A stretch of DNA of 5,147 nt from JAFGTX01 sp942492225. Lineage in GTDB: Bacteria > Bacillota > Clostridia > Peptostreptococcales > Acidaminobacteraceae. The first letter of the stretch is position 1, and every line of letters starts with the position of its first letter. The notes below the pieces were generated by a model. It saw only the letters and a list, made by a program, of their open reading frames with translations, ran no database searches and was not told where the DNA came from. This document shows, piece by piece, positions 1 through 5,147 of this stretch. The translations under genes and the position numbers were made by a program. The stretch is from positions 1 to 5,147 of the forward strand of contig CALODS010000061.1 in NCBI GenBank assembly GCA_942492225.1, given 5' to 3'.

Positions 1-1013
1 GTCAAACCCATGGTGCCATTGTAACAAGAATTAAGATTATGGCTAAGATGAATATTGCAGAAAGACGTTTACCCCAAGATGGCCGTATAGAAACAGAAGT
101 GAATGGCAAAAAATACGATTTGCGTGTATCGACCATTCCAACTATATATGGAGAGAAAGTTGTTATTCGTATCGTCGATAGAACGTCATTTTTAATTAAT
201 AAAGAGGATTTGGGGTTTTCAGACGTTGATTTAGAGACCTTTAATGAAATATCAAAAAGTGCAAATGGTATTATTTTAGTTACTGGACCGACAGGCAGTG
301 GTAAAAGTACAACGACTTACGCCATGTTAAACGAACTAAATGATCATAAGAAAAACATTATCACGATTGAAGACCCTGTAGAATATCGAATGAAGGGTGT
401 CATTCAATCTCAAGTGAATCACAAAGCGGGTTATGATTTTGCAAGTGGCCTTAAATCAATGTTACGTCAAGATCCAGATATTATTATGGTTGGAGAAATT
501 CGAGATACAGAAACTGCTAACATCGCTTCACGAGCAGCTATAACAGGTCATTTAGTTTTATCAACATTACACACAAATAATGCAGTGTCAACGATCAATC
601 GATTGATAGAAATGGGCATTCAACCATATATCGTAGCTTCTACAACAGTTGCAATTATTGCACAGACCTTAGTCAAGAAAATTTGTCCAAATTGCGCTGT
701 ACCATACATGCCAAGTGAACAGGAACGTGCAATGTTAGAAATTGGAAACAAAACTATAGATATTTTCAAAGGTGTTGGATGTACCTCTTGTAACCAAACG
801 GGTTATATCGGTAGAGTTGCTGTGTATGAAATTATTAAGTTGGATCCATATTCTAGAGAACTTATTGTGAATGGACATAGTTCAGATGAACTGAGACGAT
901 ACTTTTCAAGCAAAGGTGATAAGTCCATTACAGAAAATTGTAAATCCTTAGTAATAAAGGGCATTACATCTATGGAAGAGTTAATGAGAATTTCATATTC
1001 TATTGAAGGGTGA
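1..1013 (+). CDS. pilB: PilB, type IV pilus extension (assembly) ATPase, C-terminal part; 5' end outside window
   Basis: This is a hexameric cytoplasmic ATPase of the GspE/PilB secretion superfamily, which powers pilin polymerisation through PilC. The frame is open from base 3, and the residues before the ATG at 39 (HGAIVTRIKI) continue the conserved family sequence into IAERRLPQDGRI. That ATG is therefore internal and the gene is cut by the window edge. About 336 residues are visible, against roughly 550-570 for a full PilB, so the N-terminal domain is missing. Visible motifs are Walker A GPTGSGKST (285-311), the Asp box IEDPVEY near 366-386, Walker B with DPDIIMVGEIRD (471-506) and the His box GHLVLSTLHTN (546-578). 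The zinc-binding cysteine pairs are CPNC (684-695) and CTSC (780-791). This four-cysteine site is typical of PilB/GspE and absent from PilT. In the usual QRL motif before the first cysteine pair the residue is Thr instead of Arg. The stop lies 4 bases before the pilT ATG, which implies co-transcription. Confidence 0.96.
   Translation, partial: QTHGAIVTRIKIMAKMNIAERRLPQDGRIETEVNGKKYDLRVSTIPTIYGEKVVIRIVDRTSFLINKEDLGFSDVDLETFNEISKSANGIILVTGPTGSGKSTTTYAMLNELNDHKKNIITIEDPVEYRMKGVIQSQVNHKAGYDFASGLKSMLRQDPDIIMVGEIRDTETANIASRAAITGHLVLSTLHTNNAVSTINRLIEMGIQPYIVASTTVAIIAQTLVKKICPNCAVPYMPSEQERAMLEIGNKTIDIFKGVGCTSCNQTGYIGRVAVYEIIKLDPYSRELIVNGHSSDELRRYFSSKGDKSITENCKSLVIKGITSMEELMRISYSIEG
1006..1013 (+). 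promoter_or_regulatory. Ribosome binding site that fixes the pilT start
   Basis: AAGGGTGA lies 4 bases before the ATG at 1018, with the GGG core 7 bases upstream, and overlaps the pilB stop codon. It supports the ATG at 1018 over the upstream in-frame TTG at 1003. The TTG would place its start just before this site and add five residues not expected in PilT, whose N-terminus normally begins close to the sequence seen from 1018. Confidence 0.75.
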
Positions 1014-1017
1014 TAAA

Positions 1018-2025
1018 ATGAAGTTTAATATAGACGAGTTATTAAAATTTGCTGTAGATAATCATGCATCCGATGTTCATATTACCGTTGGCGTACCGCC
1101 GATTTTTAGAATAAATGGACAGCTTATCAAAATCAATGATTTAGAACGGATTATGCCTGATGATTCAACAGATTTAGCGAATCACATTATGACAGAAGAT
1201 TCTAAGCGGATTTATGCCGAAAAAGGTGAAGTTGATTTTTCTTATTCTGTTATAGGCGTTGGACGATTCAGAGTCAATATATACAACCAGCGTGGATCCG
1301 TATCACTGGCCATGCGATCGGTTCCGTTAGAAGTTCCAACGATTGAACAATTGAAATTACCAGAAACTTTACGCGACCTTGCCAATATTAAACGTGGCTT
1401 AATTTTGGTCACAGGGCCAACGGGTAGCGGTAAGAGTACCACCCTTGCAGCAATGATTGATCATATTAATAAAACAAGAAGTGCACACATATTAACATTG
1501 GAAGATCCGATTGAATATTTACACCGTCACAATAAGAGTATTGTGAATCAACGTGAGATTGGTCATGATTCTAAATCATATGCGTCTGCATTAAGAGCTT
1601 CTTTAAGACAAGATCCTGATGTTATTTTAATTGGTGAAATGAGAGATTTAGAAACCATTTCTACTGCGATTACTGCAGCTGAAACGGGTCATTTAGTACT
1701 CTCCACACTTCATACAACAGGGGCAGTTGCAACGGTTGATCGTATAGTTGATGTTTTTCCACCAAATCAACAAGAGCAAATACGTGTACAGCTATCATCT
1801 GTTCTTCAGGGCGTTATTTCTCAACAGTTACTTAAAAAAGCAGATAATAGTGGCCGCGTTGCAGCCTTAGAAATTTTACTTTGCAACGCTGCTATTAAGA
1901 ACCACATACGCGAAGGCAAATCTCATCAAATTATGAGTAGTATACAAACAGGACGTAAAGCTGGCATGATTTCCATGGATGCTTACCTGAGTGAATTATA
2001 TAAAAAAAGAAATCATCACTTATGA
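1018..2025 (+). CDS. pilT: PilT, type IV pilus retraction ATPase, with frameshifted C-terminus
   Basis: This is a cytoplasmic hexameric ATPase that drives pilus depolymerisation and retraction (twitching, DNA uptake, surface sensing). As read, it gives 335 residues from the ATG at 1018. Visible features are the N-terminal ASDVHI motif (residues 17-22), Walker A GPTGSGKST (133-141), the Asp box LEDPIEY (161-167), Walker B DPDVILIGEMRD (199-210), the His box GHLVLSTLHTT (224-234) and an AIRNLIRE-type motif read here as AIKNHIRE (292-299). There is no CxxC zinc site, which separates it from PilB. After DAYLSELYKK the frame reads RNHHL and stops. Dropping one A from the A7 run at 2002-2008 gives EIITYEDAMAYAM through FLSRLL and a stop at 2075-2077. 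That restores a 352-residue protein of normal PilT length, ending 12 bases before pilC. All ATPase motifs are upstream of the break, so partial function is possible. Identity as PilT is secure; whether the frameshift is real is not. Confidence 0.95.
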   Translation: MKFNIDELLKFAVDNHASDVHITVGVPPIFRINGQLIKINDLERIMPDDSTDLANHIMTEDSKRIYAEKGEVDFSYSVIGVGRFRVNIYNQRGSVSLAMRSVPLEVPTIEQLKLPETLRDLANIKRGLILVTGPTGSGKSTTLAAMIDHINKTRSAHILTLEDPIEYLHRHNKSIVNQREIGHDSKSYASALRASLRQDPDVILIGEMRDLETISTAITAAETGHLVLSTLHTTGAVATVDRIVDVFPPNQQEQIRVQLSSVLQGVISQQLLKKADNSGRVAALEILLCNAAIKNHIREGKSHQIMSSIQTGRKAGMISMDAYLSELYKKRNHHL

Positions 2026-2077
2026 AGATGCTATGGCCTATGCCATGGACAAAGACTTCCTAAGTCGATTATTGTAG
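2002..2077 (+). other. Out-of-frame pilT 3' tail after an A7 run
   Basis: Positions 2002-2008 are seven consecutive A. Downstream, a frame one base ahead of the pilT frame reads EIITYEDAMAYAM, then DKDFLSRLL and TAG at 2075-2077, with a second TAG at 2078-2080. This matches the usual PilT C-terminus, in which the ITxExA segment precedes a leucine-rich end. Without it, an unusual 64-base gap would separate the TGA at 2023-2025 from pilC. The simplest reading is one extra A in the homopolymer, either as a mutation or as a base-calling error. RNA polymerase slippage on A7 could in principle also restore the frame in some transcripts. Confidence 0.85.
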
Positions 2078-2089
2078 TAGGAGAGCCAC

Positions 2090-2353
2090 ATGGCAAATTT
2101 TCATTACACAGGACGTACAAATGATGGGAAAATGGTTGATGGTAATATAGAAGCCAACAGCCGTACAGAAGTGGTCAATTCCCTTAGACGTCAACAAATT
2201 TTTCCAGTCAAAATTGAAAAAGAAAACGAAAGACGTCGAGATATTTCTTTTGCGTTTTCGAAGAAAAAAGTGACTGTAAAAGACATTTCTATATTTTGTC
2301 GACAGTTTTACACAATCGTTTTGGCAGGTATCTCTGCTTATAGAGTGTATTGA
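2090..2353 (+). CDS. PilC N-terminal fragment as read (87 residues)
   Basis: The first part of the broken pilC encodes the N-terminal cytoplasmic segment typical of the family (YTGRTNDGKMVDGNIEA, then LRRQQIFPVKIE), a basic linker (residues 45-60), and the start of the first T2SF domain (IFCRQFYTIVLAGIS, residues 68-82). The last five residues, AYRVY, are frameshift product and do not fit the family. It has no membrane segment, so as a standalone peptide it would lack the platform function. Its ribosome binding site is good, so it would be translated. Confidence 0.75.
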   Translation: MANFHYTGRTNDGKMVDGNIEANSRTEVVNSLRRQQIFPVKIEKENERRRDISFAFSKKKVTVKDISIFCRQFYTIVLAGISAYRVY

Positions 2354-3305
2354 TATATTGAGACGTCAAACAGAGAACAAAACCTTGGTAGGTGCTCTTG
2401 GGTCTATCTACGAAGATGTTCAAACAGGGGTAACATTTTCAGACGCATTAAGAAAGTTCCCAAAAATTTTTCCAGAACTACTGGTCAATATGGTAGAGGC
2501 TGGTGAGATATCAGGCCAACTTGACCTGATTATGGAAAGAATGGCCAATCACTACGAAAAAGAACATAAGATTGCCGTTAAACTTAGAGGGGCAATGGTT
2601 TATCCGATTATATTGATAAGTGTTTCTTCCTTAGTAATTGGTGTTCTATTGGTATTTGTTCTACCTGGTTTTGTTAAAATGTTTGAAGGATTTAATGTCA
2701 CGTTACCTCTACCAACATTAATGTTGCTAGGACTTGGTGCTTTTATAAAAAGCTACTGGTGGGGGATCGGCATAGTATTATCTATTTTGTATTATTTTAT
2801 GAAACAATCGTTAAGCTCGCCAGAAGGACGGTTAAAGTTTGATGATCTTAAATTGAAGTTACCTGTTGTAGGTAAAGTAAATAAGCAAATTGCAACAACG
2901 CGATTTGCAAGATCTTTATCAACAATGTTGAATAGTGGCATCACAATTATCGAAGCGATGGAAATGGTTGGTAAGGTTATTGGGAACCATTCTGTCAATA
3001 AAACAATTACAGATTCTATGGAAAAAATCAAAAAAGGTGAAGGTATCGCAGGACCACTGGATACAACAAAATTGTTTCCTCCAATGTTAATCGCCATGAT
3101 TGAAATTGGTGAGGAAACAGGGTCGCTAAACACCTTGCTAGAAACAACGGCAAATTTTTATGACGATGAAATTGATTATGCGATTGAATCCATGATTTCA
3201 TTGATCAACCCGCTGATATTACTGGTAATGGCAGTGATTGTTGGTTGCATCGTAATGGCCGTTGCCTTGCCGATGTTTGACATGTATAATCACTTGAACT
3301 TTTAA
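2337..3305 (+). CDS. PilC C-terminal fragment, continuing frame
   Basis: From 2337 this frame encodes the remaining 322 residues of PilC. It holds the rest of T2SF domain 1 (TFSDALRKFPKIFPELLVNMVEAGE), two membrane segments separated by a short loop, T2SF domain 2 starting at RFARSLSTML, the conserved PPMLIAMIEIGEETGSL segment, and a C-terminal membrane segment (LINPLILLVMAVIVGCIVMA). The first possible initiator in this frame is the TTG at 2358, which has only a weak upstream GAGTG. The first internal ATG, at 2490, has no visible ribosome binding site. Independent efficient translation therefore looks unlikely, which argues that the natural gene is one uninterrupted pilC. Confidence 0.75.
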   Translation, partial: LIECIDILRRQTENKTLVGALGSIYEDVQTGVTFSDALRKFPKIFPELLVNMVEAGEISGQLDLIMERMANHYEKEHKIAVKLRGAMVYPIILISVSSLVIGVLLVFVLPGFVKMFEGFNVTLPLPTLMLLGLGAFIKSYWWGIGIVLSILYYFMKQSLSSPEGRLKFDDLKLKLPVVGKVNKQIATTRFARSLSTMLNSGITIIEAMEMVGKVIGNHSVNKTITDSMEKIKKGEGIAGPLDTTKLFPPMLIAMIEIGEETGSLNTLLETTANFYDDEIDYAIESMISLINPLILLVMAVIVGCIVMAVALPMFDMYNHLNF

Positions 3306-3321
3306 GAAGTTACAAGTTTTT
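3292..3321 (+). terminator. Possible weak terminator or attenuator hairpin at the end of pilC
   Basis: ACTTGAACTT (3292-3301) can pair with AAGTT-A-CAAGT (3307-3317, with one bulged A at 3312) around the loop TTAAG. A run of five T follows (3317-3321). The pilC stop codon (3303-3305) sits in the loop. The stem has only three G-C pairs, so termination would be inefficient. I see no convincing promoter between this hairpin and pilA, so pilA transcription presumably depends on read-through or on an unrecognised promoter. Confidence 0.4.
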
Positions 3322-3345
3322 ATAAACAATTATCTTATCATAAAG

Positions 3346-3353
3346 GGAGGTGA
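3346..3353 (+). promoter_or_regulatory. Strong ribosome binding site of pilA, deciding the start
   Basis: GGAGGTGA is an eight-base match to the anti-Shine-Dalgarno complement and the strongest such site in the window. Its GGAGG core is 8 bases before the ATG at 3359, the ideal distance, and 11 bases before the adjacent ATG at 3362. The upstream in-frame GTG at 3350 lies inside the site itself and is rejected as a start. The strength suits the high production expected of a major pilin. Confidence 0.85.
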
Positions 3354-3358
3354 AAAAG

Positions 3359-3784
3359 ATGATGAATTTTTTAAAGAAAAGATTAAACAAAAAGGGTTTT
3401 ACATTAGTGGAATTACTAATTGTAATTGCTGTACTTGGTATTATTGCAGGTATTGGTGTTACCTCAATGAGTGGTATTACTGACACTTTCAAAAAGAAAG
3501 CGGATACTGAAACAGCTAAAATGTTAGCTAGAGTTGTTGAAGTTCAAATCATGGCGGGTAACTTAAACGCAACAGAGCATGATACTGGAGCAAAAATAAC
3601 TGCTCAAACAAGCATTGCTAAAGATTTCGCTACCGCAAAATCACAAACAAATCCAGGTACACCTTTTATTGTATCAGATTTCAAATGGACTACAGGTGAA
3701 ATAACAATATCTTGGGCTAAAACTGGAGATGCTGCAAATTCAAATGTGCATACTGAAACAATAGCATTTGAGGCTGTAAAATAA
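3359..3784 (+). CDS. pilA: PilA, type IVa prepilin, probable major pilin
   Basis: This is the structural subunit of the pilus fibre, inserted in the membrane, cleaved by PilD and then polymerised. The 141-residue precursor has a 13-residue basic leader ending in NKKG. The predicted cut before Phe gives mature FTLVELLIVIAVLGIIAGIG with Glu5 in place, followed by the hydrophobic N-terminal helix. The mature protein is about 128 residues. The globular part is rich in Thr and Ala, with probable C-terminal strands (residues near FKWTTGEITISWAK). It has no cysteine, so the disulfide-bonded D-region of many proteobacterial pilins is absent, as is common in Gram-positive pilins. Major-pilin status is inferred from its position straight after pilC, its very strong ribosome binding site, its flanking hairpins and the neighbouring prepilin peptidase. 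A type II secretion-like pseudopilin is the alternative, made less likely by pilT. Confidence 0.92.
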   Translation: MMNFLKKRLNKKGFTLVELLIVIAVLGIIAGIGVTSMSGITDTFKKKADTETAKMLARVVEVQIMAGNLNATEHDTGAKITAQTSIAKDFATAKSQTNPGTPFIVSDFKWTTGEITISWAKTGDAANSNVHTETIAFEAVK

Positions 3785-3791
3785 TTTAATT

Positions 3792-3814
3792 GGCTGTAGG
3801 CATAGCCTACAGCC
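3792..3814 (+). terminator. Stable hairpin between pilA and pilD; partial terminator or mRNA-stabilising element
   Basis: GGCTGTAGGC (3792-3801) and GCCTACAGCC (3805-3814) form a perfect 10-bp stem with seven G-C pairs around the loop ATA. The following bases are TTATTA rather than a clean T run, so full termination is doubtful. The hairpin begins 7 bases after the pilA stop. Such a structure directly after a pilin gene could reduce read-through into pilD or protect the 3' end of a pilA transcript, giving more pilin than peptidase. The pairing is seen; the role is inferred. Confidence 0.75.
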
Positions 3815-3839
3815 TTATTACCATAAAAAGTGAGGTCTT

Positions 3840-4583
3840 ATGAAATTTTTATTTTTAATATACGGCTTAGTATTCGGTAGCTTTTATAATGTTGTCATAT
3901 ATAGGTTACCGAATGGTAAGTCGCTAATAAAACCACCGTCATCGTGTGGTTATTGTGGGCATCGATTGAGCCCTTGTGAACTCATACCAGTGATCAGTTA
4001 CATCCTTCAAAGAGGTCAGTGCAAACACTGTAAGACGCATTTTTCTATGCGGTATGCAGTGGTGGAACTGTTAACAGGTCTATTATTTTTAACGAGTTAT
4101 ATGCAATTTGGCTTGAGTGTTGAAGCTTTTAGACTCATATTCTTAGGCTCTTTATGTATCATTATTAGCTTTATTGATTATGATCATCAAATAATCCCCG
4201 ATCGTTTAAATTTTTTAATTTTTATCGTTGGGATTATATACTTAATGATTTTTTCCCCACTCTCAATAATGAATGCTTTCCTTGGCTTTTTAGTTGGAGG
4301 AGGTCTTTTATTTTTAATTGCTCTTGTTGGTCCAATGGGTGGTGGCGATATAAAATATATGGCGGCAATAGGCGTATGGCTTGGAATGGGGTACACCTTA
4401 ATGACATTACTCATTAGTTTTATCATTGGTGGGGTAATATCATTAGTTCTTCTTTTGACAAAGGTTGTTGATCGGAAAACAGCCATACCCTTTGGTCCTT
4501 TTTTATGCATTGCGACATTAATTGTCCTCATATATGGCAATGAACTTTTTCATTGGTACTTGAATACAATTATATTTAATTAG
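3840..4583 (+). CDS. pilD: PilD, prepilin peptidase / N-methyltransferase
   Basis: This is a polytopic inner-membrane aspartic protease (A24A family) that removes prepilin leaders and methylates the new N-terminal residue. The 247-residue protein starts with a membrane segment ending in FGSFYNVVIYRLP. It is followed by the cytoplasmic DiS_P_DiS domain with two cysteine pairs, CGYC (residues 36-39) and CKHC (61-64), the mark of bifunctional enzymes. The catalytic region has IDYDHQIIPD (112-121), where Asp113 is the likely first catalytic aspartate, and GPMGGGDIK (164-172) with the second at Asp170. The remainder is several hydrophobic helices, giving about eight membrane segments overall. The ATG at 3840 follows GAGGT with a tight 3-base spacing, so translation may be modest. 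It lies between two prepilin genes that are its presumed substrates, and its stop overlaps the ribosome binding site of the next gene. All key residues are present. Confidence 0.96.
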   Translation: MKFLFLIYGLVFGSFYNVVIYRLPNGKSLIKPPSSCGYCGHRLSPCELIPVISYILQRGQCKHCKTHFSMRYAVVELLTGLLFLTSYMQFGLSVEAFRLIFLGSLCIIISFIDYDHQIIPDRLNFLIFIVGIIYLMIFSPLSIMNAFLGFLVGGGLLFLIALVGPMGGGDIKYMAAIGVWLGMGYTLMTLLISFIIGGVISLVLLLTKVVDRKTAIPFGPFLCIATLIVLIYGNELFHWYLNTIIFN

Positions 4584-4591
4584 GTGGATAG

Positions 4592-5119
4592 ATGAGTAAA
4601 CTTCTAAAAATAGCAAAAAAAATAATAAATAATAAAGGTGCAACTCTAATGGAGTTGTTAATTGTAATTGCCGTAATGGGCATTGCATTAATACCTGCAA
4701 GTCAGGCTCTTTTTACTGGTCTAGAAACATTCGTCAATGAAAATGAAAATATGGAAAGAGTATATGATGCGCATACAACGCTTGAAATTATTACAGATAA
4801 AATAAGATTTAACGGCACACAATCTGGTAGAGTGATTGATATAAAAACAACTGCCATCGATGGTAGTGATCGAAACACATTGATCATCAATACAGAATCT
4901 ATCTATTACCATCCAGAAAAAATGCAAATTATAAGTAAGATTGGCAGTAAAGAAACAATCCTTCTTGAGAATGTTCAATCAATGACATTTGATAATATTG
5001 AACGTATTGGTGAAGATACTAATACAACATTATCACAATTTGATATTGCAATTGTTGTTAATAAGATGGATGTTGGTGATCAAATTTTTAACACTACAAT
5101 CTATTTGAGAAATCGTTAA
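4592..5119 (+). CDS. Minor type IV prepilin (PilV/PilW/GspJ-like N-terminus)
   Basis: This is a second PilD substrate, likely a low-abundance or tip pilin that primes assembly. The 175-residue precursor has a 16-residue basic leader ending in NNKG. Predicted cleavage before Ala leaves mature ATLMELLIVIAVMGIALIPA, with Glu5 conserved and a mature length of about 159 residues. The helix carries the ALIPAS segment, a form often seen in minor pilins of the PilV/PilW/GspI/GspJ groups. The C-terminal part (LLENVQSMTFD, then FDIAIVVNKMDVGDQIFNTTIYLRNR) resembles the strand-rich ends of such proteins, but I cannot assign it to one subfamily. It has no cysteine. AGGTGG, overlapping the pilD stop, serves as ribosome binding site 8 bases after the preceding gene, so the two are likely co-translated. 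Confidence 0.88.
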   Translation: MSKLLKIAKKIINNKGATLMELLIVIAVMGIALIPASQALFTGLETFVNENENMERVYDAHTTLEIITDKIRFNGTQSGRVIDIKTTAIDGSDRNTLIINTESIYYHPEKMQIISKIGSKETILLENVQSMTFDNIERIGEDTNTTLSQFDIAIVVNKMDVGDQIFNTTIYLRNR

Positions 5120-5128
5120 GGAGTGACT

Positions 5129-5147
5129 ATGGGAAAAGTAGTTGGAA
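5129..5147 (+). CDS. Start of a further gene, truncated by the window end
   Basis: AAGGAG at 5118-5123 lies 5 bases before an ATG at 5129, only 9 bases after the minor prepilin stop. The six visible codons read MGKVVG. The spacing and the strong ribosome binding site indicate another gene of the same operon, plausibly another minor pilin or pilus assembly component. Six residues are too few to identify it. Confidence 0.6.

Larger units (their letters stand above)
2090..3305 (+). pseudogene. pilC: PilC, type IV pilus inner-membrane platform protein, split by a +1 frameshift
   Basis: PilC (GspF/T2SF family) is the polytopic membrane platform that couples the PilB and PilT motors to the growing pilus. 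The gene begins at the ATG at 2090 with a good AGGAG (2079-2083) and reads correctly for 82 codons to AGIS. It then terminates early at 2351-2353. Omitting the G at 2336 continues the protein as GIS-LIECIDIL-RRQTENKT through to the TAA at 3303-3305. The result is 404 residues, the normal PilC length. The internal duplication of the family gives independent support: the restored first repeat, FCRQFYTIVLAGISLIEC, lines up with the second, RFARSLSTMLNSGITIIEA. Restored, the protein has two T2SF domains and three predicted membrane segments near residues 168-194, 207-237 and 370-396. If the frameshift is real, the platform is probably lost and the pilus non-functional. If it is a sequencing error, the gene is intact. 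Confidence 0.9.

Noticed and set aside
39..41. ATG at 39 as the start of the ATPase gene
   Set aside because: The frame is open from the window edge, and the residues before it continue the conserved PilB sequence. It is an internal methionine.
1003..1017. TTG start extending PilT by five residues
   Set aside because: It lies upstream of the AAGGGTGA site that serves the ATG at 1018 and overlaps the end of pilB. PilT proteins usually begin close to the sequence read from 1018.
2002..2009. Programmed -1 ribosomal frameshift at the A7G heptamer in pilT
   Set aside because: A -1 shift leads to the wrong frame. Restoring the conserved tail needs +1 (or -2), so the classical A-AAA-AAG mechanism does not fit.
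2792..3133. Reverse-strand open frames across pilT, pilC, pilD and the minor pilin
   Set aside because: All are antisense to strongly supported genes, lack ribosome binding sites I can recognise, and show no family resemblance.
3310..3341. Possible pilA promoter (TTACAA at 3310, TATCTT at 3331 or TATCAT at 3336)
   Set aside because: The -35 match is poor and the spacings are 15 or 20 bases. The better -10 would start transcription inside the ribosome binding site.
3350..3352. GTG start for pilA
   Set aside because: It is part of the ribosome binding site itself and would leave no upstream Shine-Dalgarno. The ATG at 3359 is correctly spaced.
4455..4460. TTGACA, a perfect -35 consensus inside pilD
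   Set aside because: No -10-like hexamer lies at 16-18 bases downstream. It is most likely coding sequence by chance.
3417..4671. Near-identical stretch shared by pilA and the minor prepilin around ELLIVIA (including TAATTGTAATTGC)
   Set aside because: It is explained by the conserved prepilin N-terminus at the protein level. It is not a mobile or regulatory repeat.

Overview
This window is a single co-oriented block of type IVa pilus (T4aP) genes on the + strand. The order is pilB (3' part only), pilT, pilC, pilA (pilin), pilD (prepilin peptidase), a minor prepilin, and the first codons of another gene. The DNA is AT-rich, the Shine-Dalgarno sequences are purine-rich and close to consensus, and the genes are tightly packed. 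The pilin is short and has no cysteine. Together this suggests a Gram-positive, probably clostridial (Bacillota) genome. That placement is an inference from gene order and protein style; no taxonomic marker is present.

Layout: 1-1013 encodes the C-terminal motor domain of the extension ATPase PilB. 1018-2077 is the retraction ATPase PilT, whose last 22 or so codons are out of frame after an A7 run at 2002-2008. 2090-3305 is the inner-membrane platform protein PilC, broken by an apparent one-base insertion near 2336. 3359-3784 is the class III (type IVa) prepilin PilA, with the strongest ribosome binding site in the window and a hairpin on each side of the gene. 3840-4583 is the bifunctional prepilin peptidase/N-methyltransferase PilD. 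4592-5119 is a second, minor prepilin. A new gene starts at 5129 and runs off the window.

How they work together: PilD cleaves and N-methylates the prepilins. PilB drives polymerisation of the pilins through the PilC platform, and PilT drives depolymerisation and retraction. A pilT gene beside pilB argues for a retractile T4aP rather than a type II secretion system or a competence pseudopilus. The alignment and secretion-related genes usually found with these (pilM, pilN, pilO) are not in the window and may lie downstream.

The main anomaly is two independent +1 frameshifts about 330 bases apart, one at the pilT 3' end and one in the pilC 5' part. In both cases the alternative frame continues the expected family sequence. 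They may be sequencing errors or real lesions; the sequence alone cannot decide. I see no novel system here. No stretch over 300 bases lacks a gene.
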